From contig MU266379.1 of the NCBI GenBank assembly GCA_021014945.1, forward strand, positions 62,001-126,000: a DNA stretch of 64,000 nucleotides, written 5' to 3'. Under the pieces are notes generated by a model, which had not been told where the DNA came from, made no database searches, and saw only the letters and a program-made list of their open reading frames with translations. A program made the position numbers and the translations under genes. The number at the start of each line of letters is the position of its first letter. Positions within the stretch are counted from its first letter, which is position 1. Positions 1 to 11,176 of the stretch are shown in pieces. Source of the DNA: Leucogyrophana mollusca (taxonomy: Eukaryota; Basidiomycota; Agaricomycetes; Boletales).

Positions 1-394
1 CAGCAATGCACCCTTGGGCATCTGCGATCCATACACCGATAGAATGCCAGATTCAAAACTCCAGCCAAGCGGATAAGTACCTTGCTCAGCAGCTGGAAGA
101 GTTTGGTCTTGAGGATGATGTGTTTCCCTAGAGAGCCCTCAGAGTAAGTCATCTCGATGCGATTTATGTGACTGAACCTGTAAGAAATTCCATTCCGGGG
201 AACGGATGGGGCACATCGTCGTGTTCTTCAGCCCAAATTGTCTCAGCCTCTTCCTTACGAATGCGTCGGACGATCGCGTCAGCTTGGATCTCAGTAGCAG
301 TATGATTTGAAGCTCTGGCGTGATCGATACGAAGAGCTCTATCTTCTGCGATGAGAGCAGCGCGTTTCACGTTGTATTCTTCGAGGGAGGACAT
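1..394 (-). CDS. adenosine deaminase-like metallo-hydrolase (ADGF type), N-terminal part
   Basis: This is the 5' part of a gene that runs off the left edge. Three exons are visible on the minus strand: 394-178, 127-81 and 21-1. They splice in phase to a protein starting MSSLEEYNVKR, passing through HPFPGMEFLTG and KTKLFQLLSK, and ending in MPKGALL at the edge. The order FPGMEFLT, then KTKLFQLLSKMPKGALL, is what I know from fungal adenosine-deaminase-related (ADGF/CECR1-like) enzymes. In those, the zinc-binding HxH of the TIM barrel follows directly, so here it lies outside the window. The likely role is deamination of adenosine or a related purine; substrate and location cannot be judged from this fragment. 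The ATG at 394 is the last Met before the conserved block. It diverges from the monopolin gene with 137 bp between starts. The alternative of a plus-strand gene tail at 3-131 is rejected because it is the shadow of these exons. Confidence 0.75.
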
Positions 395-531
395 GGTGGT
401 CAAGATCAGACGACCAAAAGCGGACTCCACGTGCTCTTCATTTACCATGTTCACAAGCCAAGGTTCACCTCAACTGTCAACACGCGCGTCGATAAGCCTC
501 AGCAATTTATCTGCACGGAGTCCGCGCTGAG

Positions 532-2164
532 ATGTCTTCCGACGACGAAATGAGTACGTTCCTAATATTCTATGTACTATTTTGTTGCAAGTCCGTGGTT
601 GACTGGCTGATTGAACAGATGCTTTGGACACCCGGAAGCCTGCCAGTGGGCGTGGCCAAACGCGAAAGAAGCAAAGAACAGCGTCTCCAGATCCAAGTCT
701 GACTGCCGCGAAGTCAGGACAGGCCAGTACATCTGCTGCAGCTGCAGCTGAAGATGACGAGATTATGGTTATCGAATCACCATCAAATACGAAGAACAAG
801 GGTAAGGCCCGGCAAAAGGCCGCTGACCCTGCTCCAGCGCCAACTTCTAAGAGTTCAGCGACGAAAGGAAAGGAGCCACATAAACGCGCCGTTTCTCGGA
901 AGGCTGTGGTGCAAGAACCAATGGACGTCGACGAAGCTCACGACAACGAAGAAAGCGAGAACGATATTCCTCCAAAACCAAAGCCACGTGTGGCAAATGG
1001 TGCTGGGACCACCAAGAAGCAAACCGACTCCCGTCCTGCGAAGGACACCTTGTCTTCGAAGGAATTGGACCGATGGAAACAGAAAGTGACAGATGCAAGT
1101 CCAACTCTAATCCTCCGATTCGACCAACACTAATCATGTGCCAGCTTGAAGCCCAGCGCGACACGCTAACCAAACAATTAGAAGAGGTGTTCCGTCTGCG
1201 GAATACTGAGCCAGAGGAAGCTCTCGAACAGCTCAGAATCCATTACGACTCTCGGGTGAAGAGTAAGGACGTCTTATTCATGAATTGTCCCTTGTTGATC
1301 GGCAATATCAGCGCAGGATGCCCTCATCAAGGAATTGACGTCACAGCTTGCACGAGCTGAACCTCTCGCTCGGACGAAACACAACGCAGCCTTGCACTTT
1401 ATGACACGGGAGGCAGCCGACGAGGAAAAGAGAGCGGCTGAGGAAGATAACATCCGCTTGAAGGACGTCATCAACCAGAAGGACGCTACCATTGCTGAGG
1501 AGAAGAAGCGAAACACCGAGCTACAGCAATCAGGTACCTAAATCTATTTCACTCCATCATGTCGCCCAACCAAATCCTGATGCCAAATCTTCACAGTGAA
1601 AATAGCTCGTCAGGAGCTTGACGCGGAAATCGAGAGATCAAAGGAGCTCATCGCCAAGGCGTCGCGGAATCCACCACCCTCGGTTACCCGTTCGCAGCCA
1701 CGAAAACCATTCGGCAACGAGGATCCAAAGAACACTGAGGTCATAAAGTTCTACGAGGATATCTCGAATCTGCTGGTGACCAGTCTTCGATTCGAGCCAA
1801 ATCCAGAAGCAGCGCAAGACGATACGATTTTCACGTGTGTATACACGTACGTCAGTTCCGAGTCCCGGGACGAGGAGAAGAGTGAGCTTCATTCATTCGT
1901 CAACGAGTATATTTACGCCTCATTATGCGCACAGGTATCACTTTTACTCTTCGTATGCATGGCGATGATGCAGAAGATGATCGTCGCGTCAAATATACCC
2001 CGCTGGAGCTTGACAAGGAGTCACCCACCTTCGTTAGAAAATTGGACTTTCTCAATGATGCATTTACCTTTCCAAGCACTCAACAGGCATTATTCCTCAC
2101 CACAATGCGTGACAAACTTGGTGAGGCTCTCCAAGAGTCAGACGAGGAGGAGGATCCACAATGA
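532..2164 (+). CDS. pcs1: monopolin complex subunit Csm1/Pcs1
   Basis: Kinetochore/nucleolar clamp protein. In yeasts Csm1/Pcs1 forms a homodimer that crosslinks kinetochore components and supports rDNA silencing and correct attachment. Six exons are read: 532-553, 619-1085, 1145-1262, 1312-1533, 1597-1881 and 1935-2164, giving 447 aa. Residues 1 to about 165 are low-complexity and charged (Ala, Lys, Ser, Asp, Glu). A coiled coil of about 140 residues follows. The C-terminal globular domain starts near FYEDISNLLVTSLRFE and continues through FTCVYTYVSS, ITFTLRMH and KLDFLNDAFTFPSTQ, which is the pattern of the Csm1 C-terminal domain (Pfam Csm1). The tail is acidic (SDEEEDPQ). All junctions keep phase and have GT-AG ends. 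It converges on the asparaginase gene 120 bp downstream. Family assignment is confident; function is inferred from yeast. Confidence 0.86.
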
Positions 2165-2284
2165 TAAGTATGCTTGGTCCTGTATACCACAACTATCTTC
2201 CGCATCTATTATCCGAGTATATTTTACCTTGGGTTTTGCTGTATTCCTGTATATCAGTGACAATCTGTCTGACGCTGTGCTGTC

Positions 2285-4885
2285 CTATACTGGTCTTGTA
2301 TCTTCTGTCTGGGGCATTCTCATGCCAGTCTTCGCCCAGATCTTGAAAGCGCCTTCGTGTCCCGAACGCATGGCATTCTGTAAGGCGAGTGTCGCGAATC
2401 CAGTTTCGTACTCGACTCCTCCGAGGTTTGCTCCAGCACTGATCAGAATATCCACGACATCCTCGTGACCTTGGCGAGCGGCCTTGTGAATTTGATGGTA
2501 ATAGTCAGCCCCTGTCGTTGCTGGCAGAGCTTGGGCCACTCACGTAGTACAAAGCGGTATGTCCAAGCGAGTCTCGCAGATGTACCAGCGCGCCAGATTC
2601 CAAAAGACAGTTCAAACACTTGATGCTGTTATTCAATGCTGCCACATGCAGAGGCGAACGGCCAGACCCCGGCTCTATGCAATTGACGATCCCACCAGGG
2701 ATAGCCATAACACTTCGATCATCTCGATCGTCATTAGCGAAAGCTGAAAGGCAGTACTGCATGCTTTCCATGTCATCTCTAGCAGATGCGAGATGGATCA
2801 AGTACGGAAGCAGCGCAGCTTCAGTTGAAGCAGTCTCAGCGGCGGTCCGGGACCATGGGGCTGCTGCGTGCTCGGCTACGGTGTCGCCAACAGACGGAGA
2901 AAGGACGATCCGGGGAGTGCTGGAAGAAGCGCCTGCAAGGCGCACGAACTGGGATAGCAAACCTTGGATGTTTGGAAGCTCACCCTCGGAGCCAGGGTGG
3001 CTGGGCGCCGGCACGGCACGACGTGTGAGTTCACCGCGCAGGGGTGTACCTACAAGCTCTCGGACTTGATCGACACTTAATTCTGGCTTCGAAAGGAGAT
3101 AGCTGAGCTTCGTAAGTGCACACTGCAACGAAAGTTTGAGTGTTTGTACGCGACCTAGACCAATGCGTGATCCGACTTGCCTCGGGTGTCATATCACCGC
3201 CCGGGACAACACCGGCTTGGAGAAGTGTCCTCCCGGTTTCGTATGCATCAGACACAGAACCCTTTGTGCATTGCGTTATAGCCACGATCACGATGCCACG
3301 GTCACACGCGTCCTTTAGCGCGGCCATCAAATCAGACCTTTGAGGTGCATTGCCGGCGCCGAAAGTCTCCAAGACGACTCCACGGGTTGGAGGCATTAGG
3401 AATGCACGGATTGTTGCACCTGTGATACCTGGGAAGAGTCGCAAGGTGGCTAAAAGGGGGTTTAATGTCCAAGACACGCCATACATCGAGCAACGTACTC
3501 ACCCACATGAGGACTCATCTCTACAGAATAGTGAGTAAGATGATGTGATGCGTGTATCAGTCTGAGAACTACCTTTGTGAGCCTTGAAACGCCTCAAGCT
3601 AGTCTGGCGAATTACATCGTTCCAATTGACAACAATGTCAATGCCAACTTCATGGCCTGTCAGCGGGAGAAGGAATATTAAAACAGGAGATCTCACCATT
3701 CACAAGAGGAGAAAAATTCGGACTGTGAAAGGCATTTAAGTCGTAAGAAGACACCTTCGAGACCCTGTTTCCCCGGAAAAGGGTATGGTTGAAGTACAGA
3801 CTACATTCTGGTAAGTGGGGAGAATACCATTTTTGAGCAGGAAGCAGGCTGGATAGCACCCTAATCCGAAGGGCATACCTGGTATAATGTAATTTCCTGC
3901 GATCGAAAGAGCACCCAGAAGGTTGTCAACAGCATCGTTACGGAGCTGAGACAATGGAATCTGGGCTCCCGTCAAAATCTAGTAGAGCGCAGGGATAGGT
4001 TGGTGGTATAACAGCCGAGTGCCGTGGACAAACATACAACTGTTTTACCCAAGTCTTCCAGTAAAAAGCTGAGTGCACCGGCGCTGTACGACATTGTATC
4101 CGTTCCGTGAAGTATTACGAATGCATCAAAGCTGGTGTAGTTGAGCTCGATCTCGGTCGCTATCCTGATCCAGTCTATTCGATATGACAGTCAGGTTTGG
4201 AGGTCGGGAGCAGATAAGAGACAGATGGACCGTCAATCTCGATATTGCTGCTATCCAGCAATGGATTCCACTGTGCTGCAGGGTGTCAGCTCATTCACCG
4301 ATAATCTGAATCAGTACGTACCTCTAGTATAGCATAACGGATACGTTTGCTGCTGGATTGACCCGGGACGATGCTTCGTGGCGTCACCAAGGTAGGGAGA
4401 TGCGCCTCGTAGATGGCATCAGATATCTTTTTACATTCGATCTGTTCTTTTGAAACCTGTTGTGTGGTGGGCGCGAGCGTGACTGATATCCCAATGGGAC
4501 GCGATGACCGGACTGCCAGCGTTGGCTGATGGTGTGGCACCGCATTGCCAGATGGGACCGTGGTACTGCTCGGAGAAGTCGGGCTTGATCTCCCACTTGT
4601 GCTCCATACTCTGTAACCTTCCACTGATCCGGCATTCGAAAACAAAGAATCTTGCAACGGGTCATGGAAGCGATTTTGGCTACGCAGAGTTTCCGTCAAG
4701 AAGTAGGGTTCCGGGACATATCCTTGGGGACTAACGAGCATACCAATGGTTCCACCGGTATAGATCACCAGAACTCTGGATTCATCAGACGGCTGTGAAT
4801 GATCCATAGTACTGCAACTTGAAGGTCGGAAAATGTTCACAGAAACGGAGTCGGACTGCTTCCGGGATAACGGAGGCTCGGACAC
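2285..4885 (-). CDS. L-asparaginase, type I with C-terminal ankyrin repeats
   Basis: Cytosolic-type L-asparaginase (asparagine to aspartate plus ammonia). Ten exons: 4885-4322, 4270-4231, 4174-4038, 3978-3879, 3807-3697, 3656-3573, 3520-3503, 3449-3181, 3122-2544 and 2482-2285, giving 699 aa. The first catalytic motif IYTGGTIG is at residues 41-48 and the second, HGTDTM, starts near 224. These are followed by LTGAQIPLSQLRNDA, an RGNR segment and TFGAGNAP, all typical of the bacterial AnsA/human ASPG group. Two clear ankyrin repeats lie at the C-terminus (SPLHVAALNN, AARQGHEDVVDIL). About 100 residues of Ser/Pro-rich insert separate the two catalytic motifs, longer than in human ASPG. Exon 7 is only 18 nt, and the intron after exon 8 has a GC donor (GCAAGT). 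Start at 4885 is the first Met; a second Met 26 residues later would also keep the whole domain. No signal peptide is evident. Confidence 0.9.
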
Positions 4886-4947
4886 GTGGGATACGATCGG
4901 TTAGATGACACAGATTTTTGGCGGGGTATAAGAACGGCCATCGTCAG

Positions 4948-4954
4948 TGACTCA
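4948..4954 (+). promoter_or_regulatory. Gcn4/CPC1-type site TGACTCA in a divergent promoter
   Basis: A perfect TGACTCA lies in the 89-bp gap between the asparaginase start (4885) and the tryptophan synthase start (4975), 21 bp before the latter. TGACTCA is the core site of the fungal general amino-acid control bZIP factor (Gcn4, CPC1, CpcA), and TRP genes are classical targets. Binding here is inferred from sequence only. The site could lie in the 5' UTR of the tryptophan gene. Confidence 0.5.
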
Positions 4955-4974
4955 CCATACCCACAACCTAAGAA

Positions 4975-7626
4975 ATGGACGCCATTAGAGCAGTTTTCGA
5001 GGCGAAAAAGGCTGAGGCATGCTCTTTCATCTTGCCTTTCTTTCTCTGTCATTGATCGACCTTGTTTCTGCAGGGAAGCCCAGCACTGGTGACTTTCGTA
5101 ACGGCTGGCTACCCGCGAGCGCATGATACAGTCCCCATACTGCTTGCGATGCAAGCAGGGGGCGCAGACATCATCGAAGTTGGTGTACCCTTCTCAGATC
5201 CCATTGCCGATGGTCCCGCCATCCAAGAGACAAACACGGTGGGCACATTACCGAGGTTGCTCTCTAGGTTGCTCACGCGACAACCAGATCGCACTCAAAA
5301 ACGACATCGAGTATGCAACTGTTCTTGGACAAGTGAGAGAGGCCCGTAGCAAGGGTCTGACCGCTCCGGTACTTCTAATGGGTGCGCCGCCTCCACCGAC
5401 AACATGTCCATGAATGACTAATTACTTTTTAACCCAGGCTACTACAATCCGATGCTGGCATACGGAGAGGACAAGGCGATACAGGATGCCCGTGAAGCTG
5501 GAGCCAACGGATTTATCATGGTCGATCTACCACCCGAAGAAGCCATCAACTTCCGCGACAAGTGCACCAAGGCAGAGTCAGTAGTCTTGATAATCTATGG
5601 ACCGGACACTATTGAGCGACTCGCAGCCTTTCATATGTGCCATTGGTTGCACCATCTACATCTCTGCATCGCATCAAGTTCTTGGCATCGATAGCAGATT
5701 CTTTCATTTATGTGGTTTCGAAGGTAAGTTGCCACGATATCTGTGGTTCATGCTGCTTAGCTCTCATAGATGGGAACTACTGGCTCGTCTATCGGAGGTA
5801 CAGTGAATACCGAGCTTCCTGACATCATTGCTCGTGTGCGCGAGTACACGTCAGTTCCTCTGGCAGTCGGTTTTGGCGTCGCAACCAGAGCGCACTTCGA
5901 CACAGTCGCGGATGCTGGCGCAGACGGCGTCGTCATCGGCAGCCGGTTAGTCAGTGTCATCAAAGAAGCTCCCCAGGATCAGGTACCCTCTACTGTTGAA
6001 GCCTACTGTCGCGAAATCAGCTTGAAGGGCCAAATTCCCAAACTCCGCTCACCACCTATCTCAAAGCCTTCCACCCCCTCTACTGCCGATGTGAAAGCAC
6101 CGAAGCCCTCCGGACTGGCAGTACTACCTGCCCGCTTTGGCCAATTTGGTGGACAATATGTCCCGGAAGCTCTTTTTGATTGTCTCGTAGAGCTAGAGGA
6201 AGCTCATAACTCTGCGATAAATGACCCCGAGTTTTGGAAAGAGTTCGAGAGCTACTATGGCTACATGAACAGACCTTCGAAGCTTTATTTTGCCGAGAGT
6301 CTCACCAAGCACGCAGGAGGAGCTCAGATCTGGCTCAAGCGGGAGGATTTGTACGTGTCTTATCCAAATCTGCTCTGCGCTTTCTGACAGGTGAGAAGAA
6401 ACCATACCGGATCACATAAAATCAACAATGCCATTGGCCAGGTATATTTATATCTCTCATCCTAGAACTTCAATATATTGATATACCTTGCAGATTCTGT
6501 TGGCACGTCGTTTGGGCAAAACACGTATAATTGCCGAGACAGGCGCTGGTCAGCATGGTGTCGCAACTGCGACTGTCTGCGCTCGATTTGGGATGGAGTG
6601 CATTGTCTACATGGGAGCCGAGGACGTTCGCCGCCAAGCGCTGAATGTTTTCCGAATGAACATGCTGGGCGCAAAGGTCAAAAAACCCCTGTGTGAATGC
6701 ACCTTCCTTGCTGATTTCCCCTCAGGTTGTCCCGGTCGAGTCGGGCTCCCGAACCCTCAAGGACGCTGTCAACGAGGCCATGCGCGACTGGGTGACGAAC
6801 TTGTCAACGACGCACTATCTCGTAGGATCTTGCATCGGACCTCATCCGTTCCCCACTATCGTTAGGGACTTCCAGAAAGTCATTGGAAGGGAGATTAAAT
6901 CTCAGCTAAAAGAAGCCAAAGGAAAGCTTCCCGATGTCGTCGTGGCGTGTGTTGGTGGTGGTAGCAATGCGATCGGCACGTTCTATGACTTCATACCAGA
7001 TGCAAATGTCCACCTGGTTGGTGTCGAGGCTGGCGGCGAAGGTTCGTACAGTGACCAGGCTGCACCGGTACTTTGTTAACCTGGCTTTCTATAGGCCTAG
7101 ACGGCGATCGACACAGCGCTACCCTCTCGAAGGGTCAACCTGGTGTCCTGCACGGTGTGCGGACATACATCTTGCAATCAACTGCTGGGCAGATCATAGA
7201 GACCCATTCCGTCAGTGCTGGTCTTGACTACCCAGGAGTTGGGCCCGAGCACGCGTGGCTTAAAGACTCTGGAAGAGCTGAGTATGTCGTTGCAACCGAC
7301 GAAGAAGCTCTGAGAGGGTTCCGCTTGTGCACACAACTTGAGGGCATCATTCCAGGTAAATAAAGCCTCATTTGATGATTCAATGACTAACTTTATGTTG
7401 ATCGTAGCTTTGGAGTCGTCCCATGCCATTTGGGAAGGAGTACGACGCGCAAAGACTCTGTCCAAGGACATAGACCTAGTAATTGTATGTGTCCTTTACC
7501 TTTCTTCAAGTCGGTTACTAATGCAGTGAATTGCAGTGTCTCTCTGGTAGAGGAGACAAAGACGTCGAGCAAATCTCTGAGCTTCTCCCAGGAAAATGGG
7601 CAGACAAGCTTGACTGGCACATTTAA
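4975..7626 (+). CDS. TRP5: tryptophan synthase, fused alpha-beta
   Basis: Catalyses the last two steps of tryptophan synthesis: the alpha domain cleaves indole-glycerol phosphate, and the PLP-dependent beta domain condenses indole with serine. Twelve exons: 4975-5016, 5074-5238, 5288-5381, 5438-5576, 5627-5723, 5770-6350, 6399-6441, 6494-6676, 6726-7041, 7095-7355, 7408-7484 and 7537-7626, giving 695 aa, close to the yeast protein. The alpha domain covers about residues 1-245 with catalytic Glu49 and Asp60 ([14 protein letters not shown]), the same numbering as E. coli TrpA. A Pro/Ser/Lys-rich linker follows. The beta domain starts near [15 protein letters not shown] and carries [10 protein letters not shown] with PLP lysine near 380, ETGAGQHG and GGGSNA. 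Intron 1 has a GC donor (GCATGC) because no GT fits. It diverges from asparaginase over 89 bp. Confidence 0.97.
5017..5073 (+). other. GC-AG intron 1 of TRP5
   Basis: 57 nt, beginning GCATGC and ending TTTCTGCAG after a pyrimidine-rich stretch. Removing it joins KKAE to GSPALVTF, which matches the start of TrpA. No GT donor near the exon end keeps the frame. Confidence 0.7.
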
Positions 7627-7909
7627 GTCACGTTAACCGGGCAAAAGTACACAGATAGATCATCGTGTGGATTCAATCTGAATGATGGGCTAAAATTTAG
7701 AAAGCGCGATGTGTTGGATAGTTCAGTCAATTCTTTGCAAGATTCCAGCCGTTCTTTTTCGCATCGCCTGACGTGAGACGCTCGCACACAATAACCGATT
7801 CACAGAAGATGCATAGGGGCGTGGTTACAACATGAGCGATTGTCCGAAACTCGAACTGCGTTCACCCTCATTTGTCCACCCAGCGACTTTCCAACACGAG
7901 GCAAGCCCT

Positions 7910-8364
7910 TCAAAGAGCCAAGTTGACGGGGCTGCAGCCCAAGGCGACGACACCCTCTGCAAGACAAAAATGAGCACGCAGGTCATATGGCAAAGTTTGC
8001 GGCCGAAAACAAATAGTGGCATGAGCTTACGGTAGTTGTTGTTCTCGCAGCAGACAGGCTCGGCATTGCTAAATAATAAATGAGACGTATGACACGCGTC
8101 AGCACCGAGGGAGACGTACCAGGTAGCACCGCTGCCAACACCGACAACGGAGATGGGCGTGCAGGTGAGACCAATGGGCACCGCGACGCTGGACGCAGAG
8201 ATGCCGAGGCTGGTCAAGAGTGTGGTCAAGGACGGAGTGATGGCACTCGTGGTGCTGTCACAGCACTGGACGGGCCCGGTGTTGCACTGGCTCGCAGGCT
8301 CAGTCGCGACAGTGACGGCCGCAAGAGCGAGGATGGTGGAAACGATGGCAGAGTTGAAGAACAT
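7910..8364 (-). CDS. class I hydrophobin
   Basis: Small secreted amphipathic protein that self-assembles into rodlet layers on hyphae and fruiting surfaces. Three exons: 8364-8120, 8068-8031 and 7956-7910, giving 109 aa. It has an N-terminal hydrophobic signal sequence (about 20 residues, ending near VTVATEP). All eight hydrophobin cysteines are present in the order C, CC, C, C, CC, C: QCNTGPVQCC, LTCTPI, GATC, EPVCC and LGCSPVNL. The spacing between Cys3 and Cys4 (about 33 residues) and the GCSPVNL ending fit class I. Intron 1 splits the codon for Cys5, so the unspliced frame would miss it. There is a TATA element about 75 bp before the ATG and a 1.3-kb gene-free upstream stretch, suggesting strong, regulated expression. 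Confidence 0.96.
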
Positions 8365-8438
8365 TGTTAAATGTGATGAGATTGAGACTGATTTGACTGG
8401 CTCGAGTTGAGTGAAGATAATACGATGGTATGACCCCC

Positions 8439-8446
8439 CTTTTATA
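8439..8446 (-). promoter_or_regulatory. TATA box of the hydrophobin gene
   Basis: TATAAAAG on the minus strand, 75 bp upstream of the hydrophobin ATG, a normal distance for a short 5' UTR in a highly expressed fungal gene. It is preceded by CATA and followed by a run of G. Function is inferred from position and sequence. Confidence 0.55.
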
Positions 8447-9652
8447 TGTTTTCGGTAGAGACATAACTCTCACCACGAGCAACGGTCTTCAACAATGAAG
8501 TCATCGGCTCGTATTGTGAGAGAATTCATACCGCTAAGATGGAGTGAAAGCGCGCAAGGCATCAGATCGACAGGAGACGAGTGGACAGTACCTATCAGAG
8601 GCGAGCGGATCACGATCGCGGGAAACTTCCGTGGAAGTGACACGGGTTTACAAGAAAGACCCAAACCACCACCGCCGTAGGAAGATGATACAGCCGCTAC
8701 GACTATTCAGGTTGAACGGCGCGATAAAGGTGAGCGTATGACTTCTAGCAGAACAGATAAGATCAATACATATAAATCAGATTGCGCCGAATGACTGCAC
8801 ACATATCTTCTAACTTTGAGGTGACTTTGTTAAATGCTTACCCGCTCCCAAACGTGTTCCTAGAAAAGCTCCAAGGGACGCGAAACCAGTTCCTGTGATT
8901 CTTTGCGCCTCACTCAGTTTTGAAAGCACGGCGGGAAGACATTTCTGATCCACGAGTCGCCAACAGAATATCCCGTAAAAATCGCGTCAGCTGTTCCAGT
9001 AGTCGAGCCCAGGAGTTCCCAAGAACAGGTCTCAGGCAGCGGTACCCGAGCAGAATGAAGGTCATCGTATGACTTTTTTGCCTGTGTGCACCACAGAAGT
9101 TGACGGTTGCAATCGATCAGTCACTCCGCGAGACATCCTGAGACACGGTGTCAATCGCTAGGTTTGGCTGGGTAGCTAGGTTCAAATTCAGTCCTAGTCG
9201 GTCCCTCGGATGAAGTGCCAAGGACGCCGTGTGCCCCGGCAATAAAAGAACGTGCTGTGCAGACGGAATAGAATGCCTGTGTAAGTGAAAAGAACAATAG
9301 TAGCCATGTGTGAATGAGACTTACTGTAAGGCCTATCTTTCCCGAATACAACGTATCCAGCTGAGTTAGGTCGCGTAAGATTGCTCTACCGAACGCACGA
9401 AATCAATACTTGATCTGAGCGCAAACGCGTCATTTGTACTATTAGTATTACGCGCCCCCCACTGGATTATCTATCGCGATGATGGTTGTTGACTGAGAAT
9501 GTGGGAATCTCGCCTGAAGCGCTCTAGGGGGTTTCCTTTTGCAGCATGTTAGCCTGTATCGGAAATGACTCGAAGTCATCAACTTCAAGAAGCTATCGTT
9601 GCCCTTCCACCTTAACGTCTCATTTTTAGAGGACAAACGCCTTTGGAGATAT
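8447..9652. other. gene-free stretch upstream of hydrophobin and eIF2B-beta
   Basis: About 1.2 kb between two divergent genes. Short open frames occur on both strands (for example 9351-9151 minus) but none has a recognisable motif, codon bias or spliceable extension. I read it as the hydrophobin promoter plus the eIF2B-beta promoter; no repeat or RNA gene was seen. Confidence 0.5.
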
Positions 9653-11062
9653 ATGTCCGGTATGGCGACTGAAGGATCTAGCGCAGCAAATCAAAGGGTC
9701 GTGGAGAACCTTGCTTCAAGACTCAGAAGACGGTTAGTACCGTCACCGACGTCCCTCGGGTGTTGATTCGTTTACATGTCCGAACCTAATAGGCAGGTAG
9801 TGGGATCAAGAGAAACAGCACTAGAGACGGTCCTTGTTCTTCGCCAGGTTGTTTCGAAAGCTCGATTTTCCAATATCGACCAACTAGTAGAGGTCATACG
9901 ATCAGTGGGGAGAAAGCTCGTCGAAGCACAACCTAAAGGTGTAACTCGCTTTCACTGTGTACACTATAATCGAAAATCTCATCTGAATGTCAGAACACAC
10001 TGTTGGGAATACTGTGCGAAAGGTTCTGCACCATATCCGAGAAGAATATCACACCGCAACGCAAGGAACCACTGCTGCGGCGTCCACATCGCGGAGCACC
10101 CTGTCTATTGCGAAATTTGTGCTACAGGGACAACCGCGCAAACAGAACGCACCACCGAAGGCTTCTGACGAGACCAGAGGAACATTGAAGGAGAACGATC
10201 CTGACGATCCCGATGCCTTCGCCCGAACGCTGAAACCCGTTCTTATGGAAGCAATCCAAGATGTCCTTGATGAATTAGAGACAGTGTATGACAACATTTC
10301 AAAAAACGCAAAGGATCACATACATTCCGAGTACGTCGTGCACATTTTGACCGCCCTTGTATTTATTTTGATTTCGTCTGAAGTGAAATCATATTGACGA
10401 TCGGAAAGTCGAGCACAGTGGAGGCATTTTTGAAGTCTGCTGCCCCGTATCGGAAATACACCGTCATTGTCGCAGACACCGCACCATCGTGCGTAATCTG
10501 CTCGAGAAATTCTGGCAGGGAGCTAATAGTCAGTTGTAACCAGATATAGCGGCCATGATATGGCCCAGTCCCTCTCGTCGGCTGGGATCTCTACAGTTCT
10601 CGTTCCCGACTCGGCAATCTACGCTCTCATGTCTCGTGTCAACAAAGTCATACTCGGCGCACACGCTATCCTGGCAAACGGGGGCATGTTCGCCATCACA
10701 GGATCGCTGCTCGCCGCTACAGCTGCACGAGCACACAGCACGCCGGTCGTGGTATGCTCGGGCCAATTTAAACTTACCCCACAGTGGAACCTATACCACG
10801 AGTATGGGGCGCTGGATTTTGCGGATCCAAGTTCCGTGCTTGGGTTTGAGGAGGGTAATTTGGTTGATAAAGTGGATGTTGTGAACCCATATTACGATTA
10901 CGTCCGCCCGGAGTTGGTTGACGCATTTATCACCAACGAGTGAGTCCAGCCGTTCACCACCAGGATTGTACTCTAACTTTTATTTCTAGCGGTGATCACC
11001 CCCCATCATCTGTCTATCGCCTCATCAAGGAGGCGTATGACGACGAAGATTATGAGCTATAG
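9653..11062 (+). CDS. GCD7: translation initiation factor eIF2B subunit beta
   Basis: Regulatory subunit of eIF2B, the guanine nucleotide exchange factor for eIF2, which senses eIF2-alpha phosphorylation. Six exons: 9653-9732, 9793-9938, 9994-10330, 10384-10488, 10544-10939 and 10990-11062, giving 378 aa. The N-terminal helical part contains [23 protein letters not shown]. The Rossmann-like C-terminal half carries [42 protein letters not shown] and [14 protein letters not shown], all diagnostic for the alpha/beta/delta family and closest to beta. The acceptor for exon 5 could be 10544 or 10550; both keep frame, and the first gives the spacing of human EIF2B2. It converges with GUF1 115 bp away. 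Confidence 0.93.
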
Positions 11063-11176
11063 ATATAAGCAGCCTAATCAAGGGCTATCAGCCATGACAC
11101 ATGTTTGTCGAGATGGTACTTGCTCCTACCACCCATCACTATGATCATCCGCAGCATGTTGCATGTCAGTGCCCAT

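Noticed and set aside
3..131. Plus-strand open frame that looks like the 3' end of a gene (ends GLEDDVFP)
   Set aside because: It is antisense to three minus-strand exons that splice in phase to KTKLFQLLSK and MPKGALL of an adenosine-deaminase-like protein, a much stronger signal.
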